Assembly (NCBI RefSeq): GCF_016598615.1 | Contig: NZ_CP066831.1 | Location: forward strand, 3,844,001-3,908,000 | Direction: 5' to 3' | Origin: Streptomyces liliifuscus | Lineage (GTDB): Bacteria > Actinomycetota > Actinomycetes > Streptomycetales > Streptomycetaceae | DNA: 64,000 nucleotides | Part shown: positions 8,231-16,367 of the stretch, piece after piece | How positions within the stretch are numbered: position 1 is the first letter of the stretch | Layout: every line of letters begins with the position of its first letter | Notes under the pieces: generated by a model | The model's input: the letters and a program-made list of their open reading frames with translations, nothing else | Told to the model about the DNA's origin: nothing | The model's database searches: none | Position numbers and translations under genes: made by a program

Positions 8231-9175
8231 GTGACTGTTGACATCGACAAGACGGCCGACCCTCAGGACACACCCCCGGGCGGACCGGAGGCCATCAAGG
8301 CCATTCCGGTCCGTCACTACGGGCGGTACGTCTCGGCCGTCATCGCGATCGCGATCTTCGTCTCGATCATCTACGCGTTCGCCCAGGGCAAGATCAACTG
8401 GGACGCCATTCCGGACTACTTCTTCGACGACCGCATCATCAAGGGCGTCGGCCAGACGATGCTCCTCACCGTCCTCTCGATGGTGATCGGCATCGCGGGC
8501 GGCATCCTGCTCGCGGTGATGCGCCTGTCGAGGAACCCGGTGACCTCGTCGATCGCCTGGTTCTACATCTGGTTCTTCCGGGGCACCCCGGTCCTGGTCC
8601 AGCTCGTCGTCTGGTTCAACCTGGGCCTGGTCTTCGAGTACATCAACCTCGGTCCGATCTACAAGGACGAGTGGTCGAGCTTCATGACGCCGCTGCTGAC
8701 GGCGCTCCTGGGACTCGGTCTGAACGAGGCCGCGTACATGGCGGAGATCTGCCGCGCGGGTCTCCTGTCGGTCGACGAGGGCCAGACCGAGGCCTCGCAC
8801 GCCCTGGGCATGAGCCACAGCAAGACCCTGCGGCGGATCGTGATCCCGCAGGCGATGCGCGTGATCGTGCCCCCCACGGGCAACGAGGTCATCAACATGC
8901 TGAAGACGACCTCGCTGGTGTCGGTGGTCCAGTTCGCCGAACTGTTCCGGTACGCCCAGGACATCGGTCAGTCCTCGGGCGCACCGGTGGAGATGTACTT
9001 CCTGGCCGCCGCCTGGTACCTGGTCCTGACCTCGGTGCTCAGCGTCGGGCAGTACTACATCGAGCGGTACTACGCCCGCGGTTCGAGCCGTTCGCTGCCG
9101 GCCACACCGTTCCAGAAGATCAAGGCGAACATGCTGTCACTGTCCAACCGCTCGGGGGGAGGGGCCAAGGCATGA
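8231..9175 (+). CDS. Polar amino acid ABC transporter, permease
   Basis: A 314-residue HisM/GlnP-type permease with about five to six membrane helices and the cytoplasmic EAA loop (EAAYMAEICRAGLLSVDEGQ, near residue 171) that docks on the ATPase. It starts at GTG 8231, 33 bases after the binding-protein stop. Its stop overlaps the ATPase start by four bases (ATGA). Only one permease gene is present, so the transporter is probably a homodimeric pore. Confidence 0.92.
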   Translation: MTVDIDKTADPQDTPPGGPEAIKAIPVRHYGRYVSAVIAIAIFVSIIYAFAQGKINWDAIPDYFFDDRIIKGVGQTMLLTVLSMVIGIAGGILLAVMRLSRNPVTSSIAWFYIWFFRGTPVLVQLVVWFNLGLVFEYINLGPIYKDEWSSFMTPLLTALLGLGLNEAAYMAEICRAGLLSVDEGQTEASHALGMSHSKTLRRIVIPQAMRVIVPPTGNEVINMLKTTSLVSVVQFAELFRYAQDIGQSSGAPVEMYFLAAAWYLVLTSVLSVGQYYIERYYARGSSRSLPATPFQKIKANMLSLSNRSGGGAKA

Positions 9176-9975
9176 GCACCGACATGACGAAGAGTGCGAC
9201 CGCGGCGGGCTCCGGTACGCCCATGGTGAAGGCCGAGGGCGTCCACAAGTCGTTCGGCCCGGTCGAGGTCCTCAAGGGCATCGACCTCGAGGTGAAGCCC
9301 AGTGAGGTCTTCTGCCTCATCGGTCCCTCCGGCTCCGGCAAGTCGACGTTCCTGCGGTGCATCAACCACCTGGAGAAGGTCAACGCCGGGCGCCTGTACG
9401 TGGACGGGGAGCTGGTCGGCTACCGCCAGAAGGGCGACAAGCTGTACGAGCTCAAGGACAGCGAGGTCGCGCTGAAGCGGCGGGACATCGGCATGGTGTT
9501 CCAGCGCTTCAACCTGTTCCCGCACATGACGGCGACGGAGAACGTCATGGAGGCGCCGATCCAGGTCAAGGGCGTCAGCAAGGCGCAGGCGCGGGAGCGT
9601 GCGGCGCAGCTCCTGGAGCGGGTCGGTCTCGCCGACAAGGCGGGCAACTACCCCTCGCAGCTCTCCGGTGGCCAGCAGCAGCGGGTCGCGATCGCGCGGG
9701 CCCTCGCCATGGACCCGAAGCTGATGCTGTTCGACGAGCCGACCTCGGCCCTCGACCCGGAGCTCGTCGGCGACGTCCTCGACGTGATGCGCGACCTCGC
9801 CGAGTCCGGCATGACGATGATCGTCGTCACCCACGAGATGGGCTTCGCCCGTGAGGTGGGCGACTCGCTGGTCTTCATGGACGAGGGCGTGGTGGTCGAG
9901 TCCGGCAACCCACGCGACGTACTGACGAACCCCCAGCAGGAACGGACACAGTCGTTCCTGTCAAAGGTCCTTTAG
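9172..9975 (+). CDS. Polar amino acid ABC transporter, ATPase
   Basis: A 267-residue GlnQ-type ATPase. Walker A is GPSGSGKST, the Q loop is in VFQRFNLFPHMT, the signature is LSGGQQQRVAIARALA, Walker B is LMLFDEPTSALDPE, and the switch His is in VVTHEMG. The ATG at 9172 overlaps the permease stop by four bases, a sign of translational coupling. A strong hairpin follows directly. Confidence 0.95.
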   Translation: MSTDMTKSATAAGSGTPMVKAEGVHKSFGPVEVLKGIDLEVKPSEVFCLIGPSGSGKSTFLRCINHLEKVNAGRLYVDGELVGYRQKGDKLYELKDSEVALKRRDIGMVFQRFNLFPHMTATENVMEAPIQVKGVSKAQARERAAQLLERVGLADKAGNYPSQLSGGQQQRVAIARALAMDPKLMLFDEPTSALDPELVGDVLDVMRDLAESGMTMIVVTHEMGFAREVGDSLVFMDEGVVVESGNPRDVLTNPQQERTQSFLSKVL

Positions 9976-9989
9976 CCGTCCGGCGGTTC

Positions 9990-10026
9990 GCGGAGGGGCG
10001 GTACGGATTCCGTACCGCCCCTCCGC
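9990..10026 (+). terminator. Terminator hairpin of the amino acid ABC operon
   Basis: A perfect 17-bp stem (9990-10006 with 10010-10026) closes a three-base loop, starting 14 bases after the ATPase stop. No long T-tract follows, which is usual for Streptomyces terminators. Confidence 0.85.
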
Positions 10027-10099
10027 GTTCGGCTACCACCGGGTTGTTCGTCGTCCGCGGGCGCGTGGGACCTGATCGCGCGGTTCCCCGCGCCCCTGA

Positions 10100-10495
10100 G
10101 GCCTTTCAGCCTGTCCGGCGCTTGAGGGCAGGGCGGTTCAGACCAATCCCCCACCCACCCTCCAGCCCCCACTCACCAGCCCGTCCGGCGCCTGAGGACA
10201 AGGCCGCGCAGGCCAATCCCCCACGCACCCCCAGCCCGTCCGGCGTTTGAGGGGACGGTCATCAGGCCGACTCCCCACCCACCCCCGTCAGCCCGCACCC
10301 GCCCAGCCTGTCCGGCGTTTGAGGCAAAGGCCGTTCTGGCCGATCCCCCACCCACCCGGTCAGCCGCCACCCACCCCCAGCCCGTCCGGCGTTTGAGGAC
10401 AAGGCCGTGCAGGCCGGCTCCCCGCCCACCCCCGGCAGCCACCCCCGCCCACCCAGCCCGTCCGGCGTTTGAGGACGAGGCCGTTCAGGCCGAAG
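10100..10495. repeat. Array of six GTCCGGCGTTTGAGG-type intergenic repeats
   Basis: Six copies of a roughly 40-base element, consensus AGCCCGTCCGGCGTTTGAGG followed by a variable AGGCC-containing tail, occur near 10107, 10178, 10232, 10304, 10378 and 10454. They are separated by C-rich spacers of the CCCCCACCCACC type. A half copy of the other dispersed palindrome lies just before at 10069-10100. No gene is supported. The elements are known as common dispersed repeats of Streptomyces intergenic regions; clustering of six in one gap is striking. Confidence 0.85.
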
Positions 10496-10497
10496 CG

Positions 10498-10523
10498 GGG
10501 GGCTGGGGGCGGCAGCCCCCAGA
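10498..10523. terminator. GGGGGCTG/CAGCCCCC hairpin
   Basis: GGGGGCTGGGGGCGGCAGCCCCC forms a short, very stable stem. It sits 40 bases beyond the stop of the methyltransferase gene, which is read on the minus strand, and also closes the repeat array. It is a likely terminator for the methyltransferase. Confidence 0.6.
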
Positions 10524-10562
10524 GATGGGACGGGTAGGGGCGGCGGGGGCGAGGAAAAGGCG

Positions 10563-11321
10563 CTACTTGAGGGCCAGGATCAGCGCGTCCGACGGGGAGC
10601 GCCAGACATCACGGGCCTCCGCGAAGCCCCGCTCGCGGAGCACACGCGCGTGCCACTCGACAGACGGCGTATCCCCCTCCGCATGCTCACCGTAGATCTC
10701 GAAGCGACGAGCCGTGGGCTCGGCCAGGACGGGATCCTGCCCGGCAAGCTGCCACCAGTCGGCCCAGTCGAGAACCCCGGCGGCCTTGGCCTCGTCCATA
10801 CGGCCATGCCGCTGCGCACGATCCGCCGCATTGATCCGCGGAGTCGTCTCGTCGATCATGTGGTCCGCGTTCATGAACACCCCACCGTCCCGGACGAGTT
10901 CCGCGACCTGACCGTAGAGGACAGCGAGGGGCTCCCGGTGCAGCCAGTGGAGGGCGGTGGCCGTGAGGACGGCGTCGTACGAGTCGTACGGCAGCTTCGC
11001 CGGCCAGTCGGCGTCCTTGAGGTCGGCCGTGACGAAGGTGACCCGGTCGTCGCCCTCGAAGGTGCCCCGCGCGATGGTCAGCAGCGCGGGGTCGAGGTCG
11101 ACGCCGGTACTGACCGCCTTCGGGAACCTTTCGAAGAGGCGGGCCGTGATACTCCCCGTACCGCACGCGAGGTCCAGGACACGCGGCTCGGGACCCACGA
11201 GGGCCTCGACCATGTCGAGCATGACCCGGAAGCGCTCCTCACGGTCCGGCATGTACCACTCCTGCTGCCGGTCCCAGCTCTCCTGCCAGGCAGCCCAGTC
11301 AGCTCCGATGTCGGTCGTCAT
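10563..11321 (-). CDS. Class I SAM-dependent methyltransferase
   Basis: A 252-residue protein with the Rossmann-like SAM motif VLDLACGTGSITARL (near residue 48), acidic loop GVDLDPALL, and motif IV around YDAVLTATALHWL. The substrate is unknown. The ATG at 11321 is preceded by GGGGAGAGG; an in-frame start 24 bases upstream is less likely. It is divergent from the CGNR regulator gene with only about 100 bases between them, so the regulator may control it (inference). Confidence 0.88.
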   Translation of the reverse strand: MTTDIGADWAAWQESWDRQQEWYMPDREERFRVMLDMVEALVGPEPRVLDLACGTGSITARLFERFPKAVSTGVDLDPALLTIARGTFEGDDRVTFVTADLKDADWPAKLPYDSYDAVLTATALHWLHREPLAVLYGQVAELVRDGGVFMNADHMIDETTPRINAADRAQRHGRMDEAKAAGVLDWADWWQLAGQDPVLAEPTARRFEIYGEHAEGDTPSVEWHARVLRERGFAEARDVWRSPSDALILALK

Positions 11322-11419
11322 GGATACCCCTCTCCCCTCCAGCATGTAATACCCTGGAAGTGCAATTAGCCATTACCTGTCCGCACCACGACGATAGAGT
11401 GCCTCCGTAAGGACTACAA

Positions 11420-12049
11420 GTGGAACTGGCCTATTACTCGGATTACGCCGTACGACTCGTCAACAGCGAGGAACCGGCCCGGGGCAAGGACGCGCTCACC
11501 TCGGTCGAGGCCGTCCGCGACCTCTTCGGCGGCAACTCGTCGGCGGCCCGCCGCGCCACGGACGCGGACGTGACCCGCTTCCGCGGCGTACGGGCCCGGC
11601 TGCGCGCGGTCTTCGAGGCGGCCGACGGCGGCGACGAGACCCTCGCCGTGGACCTGTTGAACTCACTGCTCCTGGAGTTCCCGGTGAGCCCGCAGATCTC
11701 GGGCCACGACTTCCGGGACGACGACGGCCGCCCGCTGTGGCACATGCACCTGGCGGACCACCCGTCGAACGCGACCGCGGGGTACGCCGCGACCGCCGCG
11801 ATGGGCCTGGCCTTCCACCTCACGGAATACGGCGTGGACCGCCTGGGCCTGTGCGAGGCAGCACCGTGCCGCAACGCCTACCTCGACACCTCGACGAACC
11901 GCTCACGGCGCTACTGCTCGGACCGCTGCGCGACCCGGGCGAACGTCGCCGCCTACCGGGCCCGCAAACGCCTGGAGGCGGACCGGTCGGAGAGCACCGG
12001 CCTGGCGGCCGACAGCACCCAGCGCGCGACCGCGAACGGCGAGCGCTGA
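11420..12049 (+). CDS. CGNR zinc finger / ABATE domain regulator
   Basis: A 209-residue protein. The N-terminal half is the ABATE stress-induced domain (LVNSEE, then VRARLRAVFEA). The C-terminal CGNR-type zinc finger is visible as GLCEAAPCRNAYLDTSTNRSRRYCSDRCATRANVAAYRAR, broken here as two Cys pairs flanking an Arg-rich turn. Such proteins are putative transcriptional regulators. It starts at GTG 11420 after GTAAGGA. Its last 97 bases overlap the convergent sodX gene. Confidence 0.85.
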   Translation: MELAYYSDYAVRLVNSEEPARGKDALTSVEAVRDLFGGNSSAARRATDADVTRFRGVRARLRAVFEAADGGDETLAVDLLNSLLLEFPVSPQISGHDFRDDDGRPLWHMHLADHPSNATAGYAATAAMGLAFHLTEYGVDRLGLCEAAPCRNAYLDTSTNRSRRYCSDRCATRANVAAYRARKRLEADRSESTGLAADSTQRATANGER

Positions 12050-12387
12050 CCCTTCTTCGGCGGCCGGTACCGGAACCGGACCTTCCCGAGGACGAGCTCC
12101 TCGGGCACGGTCCCGTAATCGGTACTGTCCCCACCCGCGTACGCGTTGTCGCCGAGCACCCACCAGCCTCCCTCGCGCCGCTCGGCCGCGCGCTTGACGA
12201 CCAGCAGGTCCTGCTGGAACGGATGACGCAGTACGACCACGTCACCGGGCCTGACCCGGGCCCCGTACTGCACGACGAGGAGGTCCCCGTGCTGCAGTGT
12301 GGGCACCATGGACGGCCCCGTCACCTCGGCCGTACCGAAGGGCAGGGCGGCCCTTCCACGCTCGGTCTCCTGCGACAGCTCCGGCAT
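11953..12387 (-). CDS. sodX: Nickel-type superoxide dismutase maturation protease
   Basis: A 144-residue S26-family (signal peptidase-like) protease without a membrane anchor. The catalytic Ser is in GPSMVPTL, the catalytic Lys in LLVVKRA, and the GDN box in WVLGDNAYAGGDS. Its divergent neighbour is sodN, and this pairing is diagnostic for the enzyme that removes the sodN leader so that His1 can ligate nickel. The ATG at 12387 has GGAGG upstream at good spacing; GTG codons at 12390 and 12396 are alternatives. The 3' end overlaps the CGNR gene by 97 bases in convergent orientation. Confidence 0.92.
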   Translation of the reverse strand: MPELSQETERGRAALPFGTAEVTGPSMVPTLQHGDLLVVQYGARVRPGDVVVLRHPFQQDLLVVKRAAERREGGWWVLGDNAYAGGDSTDYGTVPEELVLGKVRFRYRPPKKGQRSPFAVARWVLSAARPVLSDRSASRRLRAR

Positions 12388-12531
12388 CACCGGCACCTCC
12401 CCGGTCCATCCTCCACGAGTCCCAGTCTCACCCTGGACTTTTGTCCTAAGCCCATGGGGGCACTCGCGAAAACCCGTCCCTCACGGAGTAATGTCCCACC
12501 TGAGAAGACGATCACGAGGAAGGACAGCTCA

Positions 12532-12927
12532 ATGCTCTCCCGCCTGTTTGCCCCCAAGGTCCAGGTCAGCGCACACTGCGACCTGCCCTGCGGTGTGTAC
12601 GACCCGGCCCAGGCCCGCATCGAGGCGGAGTCGGTGAAGGCCGTGCAGGAGAAGATGGCCGCCAACGACGACCCGCACTTCCAGGCTCGCGCCACCGTCA
12701 TCAAGGAGCAGCGCGCCGAGCTCGCCAAGCACCACGTCTCGGTGCTCTGGAGCGACTACTTCAAGCCCCCGCACTTCGAGAAGTACCCGGAGCTGCACCA
12801 GCTGGTCAACGACGCCCTCAAGGCCCTCTCGGCCGCCAAGGGCTCGACCGACCCGGCCACGGGCCAGAAGGCGCTGGACTACATCGCCCAGATCGACAAG
12901 ATCTTCTGGGAGACCAAGAAGGCGTGA
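12532..12927 (+). CDS. sodN: Nickel-containing superoxide dismutase
   Basis: The 131-residue precursor has a 14-residue leader (MLSRLFAPKVQVSA) followed by the nickel hook HCDLPCGVYDPAQARIEA. After processing, His1, Cys2 and Cys6 ligate nickel and Tyr9 guards the site. The remaining 110 residues match the four-helix Ni-SOD fold (ending YIAQIDKIFWETKKA). It disproportionates superoxide in the cytoplasm. The ATG at 12532 follows GAGGAAGG. In Streptomyces, sodN is used when nickel is available and sodF otherwise, under Nur control. Confidence 0.97.
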   Translation: MLSRLFAPKVQVSAHCDLPCGVYDPAQARIEAESVKAVQEKMAANDDPHFQARATVIKEQRAELAKHHVSVLWSDYFKPPHFEKYPELHQLVNDALKALSAAKGSTDPATGQKALDYIAQIDKIFWETKKA

Positions 12928-12990
12928 CCCAACGCCTTCCGTTTTCGCGGTGGAGGGGCCCGGCCAATGCCTTGGCCGGGCCCCTTCCTC
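12928..12990 (+). ncRNA. Probable s-SodF-type 3' UTR sRNA of sodN with terminator
   Basis: The sodN 3' UTR has a CCTTCC anti-Shine-Dalgarno-like segment at about 12935-12940, then a perfect 14-bp hairpin (12954-12967 with 12972-12985) ending in CCCCTTCC. In S. coelicolor the sodN 3' UTR is processed into s-SodF, which base-pairs with the sodF ribosome site (established). Location and structure agree here; sodF itself is outside the window, so pairing could not be checked. Exact RNA ends are not known. Confidence 0.5.
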
Positions 12991-13114
12991 GTTCCGCTTC
13001 CGGGCCGTCGGCCGGTCGGAACCCGCGCCGACCGGGCAGCCCGCCGGTCGTCCGGGCAGGTTGACCGGCCCCGAGCCAGGGGCTCTGTCGGTGGGCCGTG
13101 GCATGCTGAGGGGC

Positions 13115-13528
13115 ATGAACACGGAAGATCTGGTCCGGCTGCGCAAGGCGCGCGACCGGATGGACCGTGAGTACGCCGAGCCGCTGGACGTGCCCGCGCT
13201 CGCGCGTACGGCGCTGATGTCGGCGGGCCACTTCCAGCGCAGTTTCCGGGCGGCCTTCGGGGAGACTCCGTACGGCTATCTCATGACGCGGCGCATCGAG
13301 CGCGCGAAGGCGCTGCTGCGGCGCGGCGATCTGACCGTCACGGAGGTCTGCATAGCGGTCGGGTGTACGTCACTGGGGTCGTTCAGCTCCCGCTTCACCG
13401 AGCTGGTGGGCGAGTCCCCGAGCGCGTACCGGGCCCGTCCGCACGACGCGGGGGCGTCGATCCCGGCCTGCGTGGCGAAGATGTACACAAGACCCACACG
13501 CGTCCGGGCGTCCGAACCCCCGCCCTGA
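13115..13528 (+). CDS. AraC-type transcriptional regulator (DNA-binding domain only)
   Basis: A 137-residue protein consisting almost entirely of the AraC double HTH (first helix pair LDVPALARTALMSAGHFQRS, second LTVTEVCIAVGCTSLGSFSS), with a short Arg/Pro tail. There is no sensory domain. In many actinobacteria this exact type is paired with a VOC-family gene, but no such partner is adjacent here. The ATG at 13115 has GAGGGG upstream; an in-frame ATG at 13103 is possible. Confidence 0.9.
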   Translation: MNTEDLVRLRKARDRMDREYAEPLDVPALARTALMSAGHFQRSFRAAFGETPYGYLMTRRIERAKALLRRGDLTVTEVCIAVGCTSLGSFSSRFTELVGESPSAYRARPHDAGASIPACVAKMYTRPTRVRASEPPP

Positions 13529-13543
13529 GGACAGCGGCGCGCT

Positions 13544-14794
13544 TCAGGGCGCCAGGCGGGCCGCGCGTGCCCGGAGGTAGCGCTGTTCCGGGCGGCTGAG
13601 GGTCTTGGCGGCGGCCGACTCGTAGGCGGTGCGGGCGGCCTCGGTGTCGCCGGCCCGTTCCAGGAGGTGGGCGCGGACCGCGTCGAGCCGGTGGCCCGTC
13701 GACAGCTCCCCTTCCAGGGAGGCGAGTTCGGCGAGACCGGCCTCCGGACCGTGGGCCATCGCGACGGCCACCGCGCGGTTGAGGCGCTCCACGGGACCGG
13801 GGACCAGACGGACGAGGATGTCGTAGAGGCCGAGGATCTCCTGCCAGTCGGTGTCGTCGGGCGAGGCCGCCTCGTCGTGGACGGCGGCGATCGCGGCCCT
13901 CAACTGGTAGGGGCCCAGCTGCGGTCGGGCCAGCGCCCGCGTCACGAGGGCCACACCCTCGTCGATCGCCGCCTTGTCCCACAGAGTGCGGTCCTGCTCG
14001 TCGAGCGGCACCAGTTCGCCGTGCGGCCCGGTGCGCGCGGCACGGCGGGCGTCGGTGAGGAGCATGAGCGCCAGCAGACCCGTCACCTCGCAGTGGCCGG
14101 GCAGCAGCGCGTGCACGGTACGGGTCAACCGGATGGCCTCGCCCGCGAGTTCGGCCCGCTGGAGCGCGGGCCCGGACGTGGCCGTGTACCCCTCGTTGAA
14201 GATGAGGTACAGGACGTGCAGGACCGCAGGCAGCCGCTCCTCCCAGTTCTCGGGGCGGCCGAAGCTCGTGCCCTTCACCTTCTGCTTGGCCCGGCTGATC
14301 CGCTGCGCCATGCTCGCCTCGGGCATCAGATGCGCACGGGCGATCTCGGCCGTCGTCAGACCGCCGACCGCCCGCAGTGTGAGCGCGATCCGCGCTGGCT
14401 GGGTCAGATCGGGGTGGCAGCAGAGGAAGAGCAGGGTGAGGGTGTCGTCCTCGGAGGGCGCGCGGTCGGCGCCTGGCGGCGGGGCCGTGAAGGCGTCGCG
14501 GGGAGTGAGCGCCGCCGCCCGCTCCTCGCGCAGCCGCCGCGCCTCCTCACTGCGCAGCACGTCCGTGAGCCGCCGCGAGGCGACCTTGATCAGCCAGCCG
14601 CGCGGATTCTCGGGCACCCCGGCCTCGGGCCACTGCCCGGCCGCCGCGAGGAGCGCCTCCTGTACGGCGTCCTCGGCGGCGTCGAAGTGTCCGTACCGGC
14701 GCACGAGCGCGCCGAGGACCTGCGGCGCGTGGCGGCGCAGCAGGTCCTCGGTCTCGGTCGTAGGTTCCGACGGGCGTCTCGGGGGACGGCTCAC
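13544..14794 (-). CDS. ECF sigma factor with C-terminal TPR-like extension (ECF42 type)
   Basis: A 416-residue sigma factor. Region 2 is at residues 10-75 (FDAAEDAVQEALLAA; GWLIKVASRRLTD), and region 4 at 110-170 (LTTAEIARAHLMPEASMAQRISRAK). A 240-residue helical C-terminal domain follows. There is no anti-sigma gene; instead its GTG overlaps by four bases the stop of a DGPF/YCII gene. That combination defines the ECF42 group, where the C-terminal extension is known to be needed for activity. I did not find a convincing ECF42 promoter upstream of the pair. Confidence 0.9.
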   Translation of the reverse strand: MSRPPRRPSEPTTETEDLLRRHAPQVLGALVRRYGHFDAAEDAVQEALLAAAGQWPEAGVPENPRGWLIKVASRRLTDVLRSEEARRLREERAAALTPRDAFTAPPPGADRAPSEDDTLTLLFLCCHPDLTQPARIALTLRAVGGLTTAEIARAHLMPEASMAQRISRAKQKVKGTSFGRPENWEERLPAVLHVLYLIFNEGYTATSGPALQRAELAGEAIRLTRTVHALLPGHCEVTGLLALMLLTDARRAARTGPHGELVPLDEQDRTLWDKAAIDEGVALVTRALARPQLGPYQLRAAIAAVHDEAASPDDTDWQEILGLYDILVRLVPGPVERLNRAVAVAMAHGPEAGLAELASLEGELSTGHRLDAVRAHLLERAGDTEAARTAYESAAAKTLSRPEQRYLRARAARLAP

Positions 14795-15204
14795 ACGTCC
14801 CCGCTGCCGTCGGGGATCGAGCGGATGACCAACGGGTACTGCTTGGTGCCCTCGGGGACGGGGCACTCGAGGACCCGCGCGGCGATCTCCGTGACCCGCT
14901 CCAGGCTGGCGCAGTCCAGGATCCAGTACCCGGCGAGTACTTCCTTGGTCTCGCTGTACGGACCGTCGGTGATCACGGGCTTCCCGTCCGGGCCCCGCTC
15001 GACGAACCGGGCCTTCGCGGGCTCCGACAGACCGTTGCCGTCGATCATCTCGCCGGTCTCGGCGAGGTCGTTGTTGAGCGCGCCCATGTGCGCGTACATG
15101 GTCTGGATGTCCTGCTCGGTCCAGACGGGCGCGTCGGCGGAGCCCTTGCCGCTCTGCGCCGCGTAGTCGGCCTGCGTGCCCTGGATCATCACGAGGTACT
15201 TCAT
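14791..15204 (-). CDS. YCII/DGPF domain protein, ECF42 partner
   Basis: A 137-residue protein with the typical start MKYLVMIQG and the DGPY motif (ITDGPYSETKEVLAGYWIL, near residue 78), a variant of DGPF. The fold is a dimeric alpha/beta barrel. Such proteins are the usual regulon members and neighbours of ECF42 sigma factors; the biochemical role is unsettled. It lies first in the operon and is coupled to the sigma gene by a GTGA overlap. Confidence 0.9.
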   Translation of the reverse strand: MKYLVMIQGTQADYAAQSGKGSADAPVWTEQDIQTMYAHMGALNNDLAETGEMIDGNGLSEPAKARFVERGPDGKPVITDGPYSETKEVLAGYWILDCASLERVTEIAARVLECPVPEGTKQYPLVIRSIPDGSGDV

Positions 15205-15289
15205 GAGTCCGCTCCTTCGATTCTGGGCCACCCGCACCGGGCGGCTCTCACAGGGGACGTCGGAGCCGGGCCGCGGTTCTCTACAAGAG

Positions 15290-15321
15290 CGCGAAAAAAA
15301 ACTTTCCCGCGTTTTCTCGCG
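15290..15321 (-). terminator. Hairpin with A/T-rich arms
   Basis: On the minus strand, CGCGAGAAAAC and GTTTTTTTTCGCG pair around a short GC loop. It lies 12 to 43 bases beyond the stop of the zinc-ribbon gene and upstream of the DGPF gene, so it probably separates the two transcripts. Runs of eight A residues are rare in this genome. Confidence 0.5.
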
Positions 15322-15332
15322 GGCCGTCGCAC

Positions 15333-15602
15333 TCAGGAATCCCGCTCCACGGACGCCTGGTCCGCAGCCGCCTGGCCGGCGACCGCCTGCGGTGCCTCGG
15401 GCGGTCCGGGCTCGCTCGCCAGAACACGCTCCGACTCGGCTTCGGCCTTCTCGGCCTCCCCCTCCTCGTACTCCGCGCACGTGGAGTTCCGGCAGGGGCC
15501 CGCGCTCCACAGGGGCACGAAGACCCCGAGGGTCTTGCGCCGACGAACGACCGTGTCCACGGCCTGCTTGCAGACCGGACAGACGTACTCATCGCTGGTC
15601 AT
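15333..15602 (-). CDS. Small zinc-ribbon-like protein
   Basis: An 89-residue protein with CPVCKQ at residues 8-13 and a second CRNSTC pair near residue 37, which together can form a zinc ribbon. The remainder is a Glu/Ala-rich, probably helical or disordered tail. It is conserved in Streptomyces as far as I recognise; function unknown. The ATG at 15602 is clear. Confidence 0.75.
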   Translation of the reverse strand: MTSDEYVCPVCKQAVDTVVRRRKTLGVFVPLWSAGPCRNSTCAEYEEGEAEKAEAESERVLASEPGPPEAPQAVAGQAAADQASVERDS

Positions 15603-15662
15603 GTGCCCAGGGTATTGCGGGAGGGCGCGCCCCGACAGGCGGGCGACGAACCCGGCCCGGAA

Positions 15663-16247
15663 TCAGCGCTTCCTGCTGTACGTCCGCACGATCGCTCCGT
15701 TCTTGAACGTGCGCACCTCGCCGAGCGTGAACTCGCCGATGGCGAACCCGGAGCCGAACATCGGCATGCCGGAACCGAGCACGATCGGGTACGTCTTGAC
15801 GACGAGCTCGTCGATCTCGTCGACCAGTTCGCCCGCGAGCCGGGAGCCGCCGCACAGGTAGATACCGAGTTCGCCGTCCTCGGCCTTGAGTTCGCGGACC
15901 TTGCCGACCAGGCCGTCGGAGACGATCTCGACGTGCGGGTCGGGCGACTCCTTCAGGCTGCGCGAGGCGACGTACTCGCGCATATGGGCGTACGGGCTGG
16001 TGACGCCGATCTCCAGCGCGATGTCGTAGCTGGCACGGCCCTGGATGATCGTGTCGAACTTCTGGTTCGCCAGGTGGTCCGTGCCCGTGGCCCGACGGCC
16101 GTGGGTCGGCAGCGTCTCCGGGTATTCGGTCCTGAGGAAGTCGAAGAACTCCTCGTCGACCATCTCCACCATCATCTGTGCGTCGCCGCTCGGGTCGCCG
16201 ATGAAGCCGTCGATCGAGCAGGCGATGAAATACGTGAGCTTTCGCAA
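15663..16247 (-). CDS. Dihydrofolate reductase family protein
   Basis: A 194-residue RibD C-terminal/DHFR-fold protein (KLTYFIACSIDGFIG at the start, IYLCGGSRLAGELVDEIDE near residue 125, IVLGSGMPMF near 155). These are NADPH-binding reductases of unknown substrate, not housekeeping DHFR. I place the start at TTG 16247, which fits the family N terminus; ATG 16298 in frame would add 17 residues and would run into the putative operator. It is divergent from a TetR gene. Confidence 0.85.
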   Translation of the reverse strand: MRKLTYFIACSIDGFIGDPSGDAQMMVEMVDEEFFDFLRTEYPETLPTHGRRATGTDHLANQKFDTIIQGRASYDIALEIGVTSPYAHMREYVASRSLKESPDPHVEIVSDGLVGKVRELKAEDGELGIYLCGGSRLAGELVDEIDELVVKTYPIVLGSGMPMFGSGFAIGEFTLGEVRTFKNGAIVRTYSRKR

Positions 16248-16267
16248 GCCGGTCTCTTTCCGTAGGA

Positions 16268-16312
16268 TGCGTGAACCACTCCATTCATAGTGCTTCATCT
16301 GTAGTGGTTGCA
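16268..16312. promoter_or_regulatory. Inverted repeats between DHFR-like and TetR genes
   Basis: AACCACT at 16274-16280 and its complement AGTGGTT at 16303-16309 face each other across 22 bases. CACT-N8-AGTG lies inside the first arm. A TetR gene starts about 60 bases to the right and the reductase starts about 27 bases to the left. This is a plausible shared TetR operator. Confidence 0.4.
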
Positions 16313-16367
16313 AGGGGGATTTCCGAGGAAGTCCCGTACGGGACTCAAGTGGGAGAGGGGATTCCGC

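Noticed and set aside
16248..16298. Upstream ATG start for the DHFR-family protein
   Set aside because: It would place coding sequence over the inverted repeats shared with the TetR gene, and the family N terminus begins at KLTYFIACSIDG.
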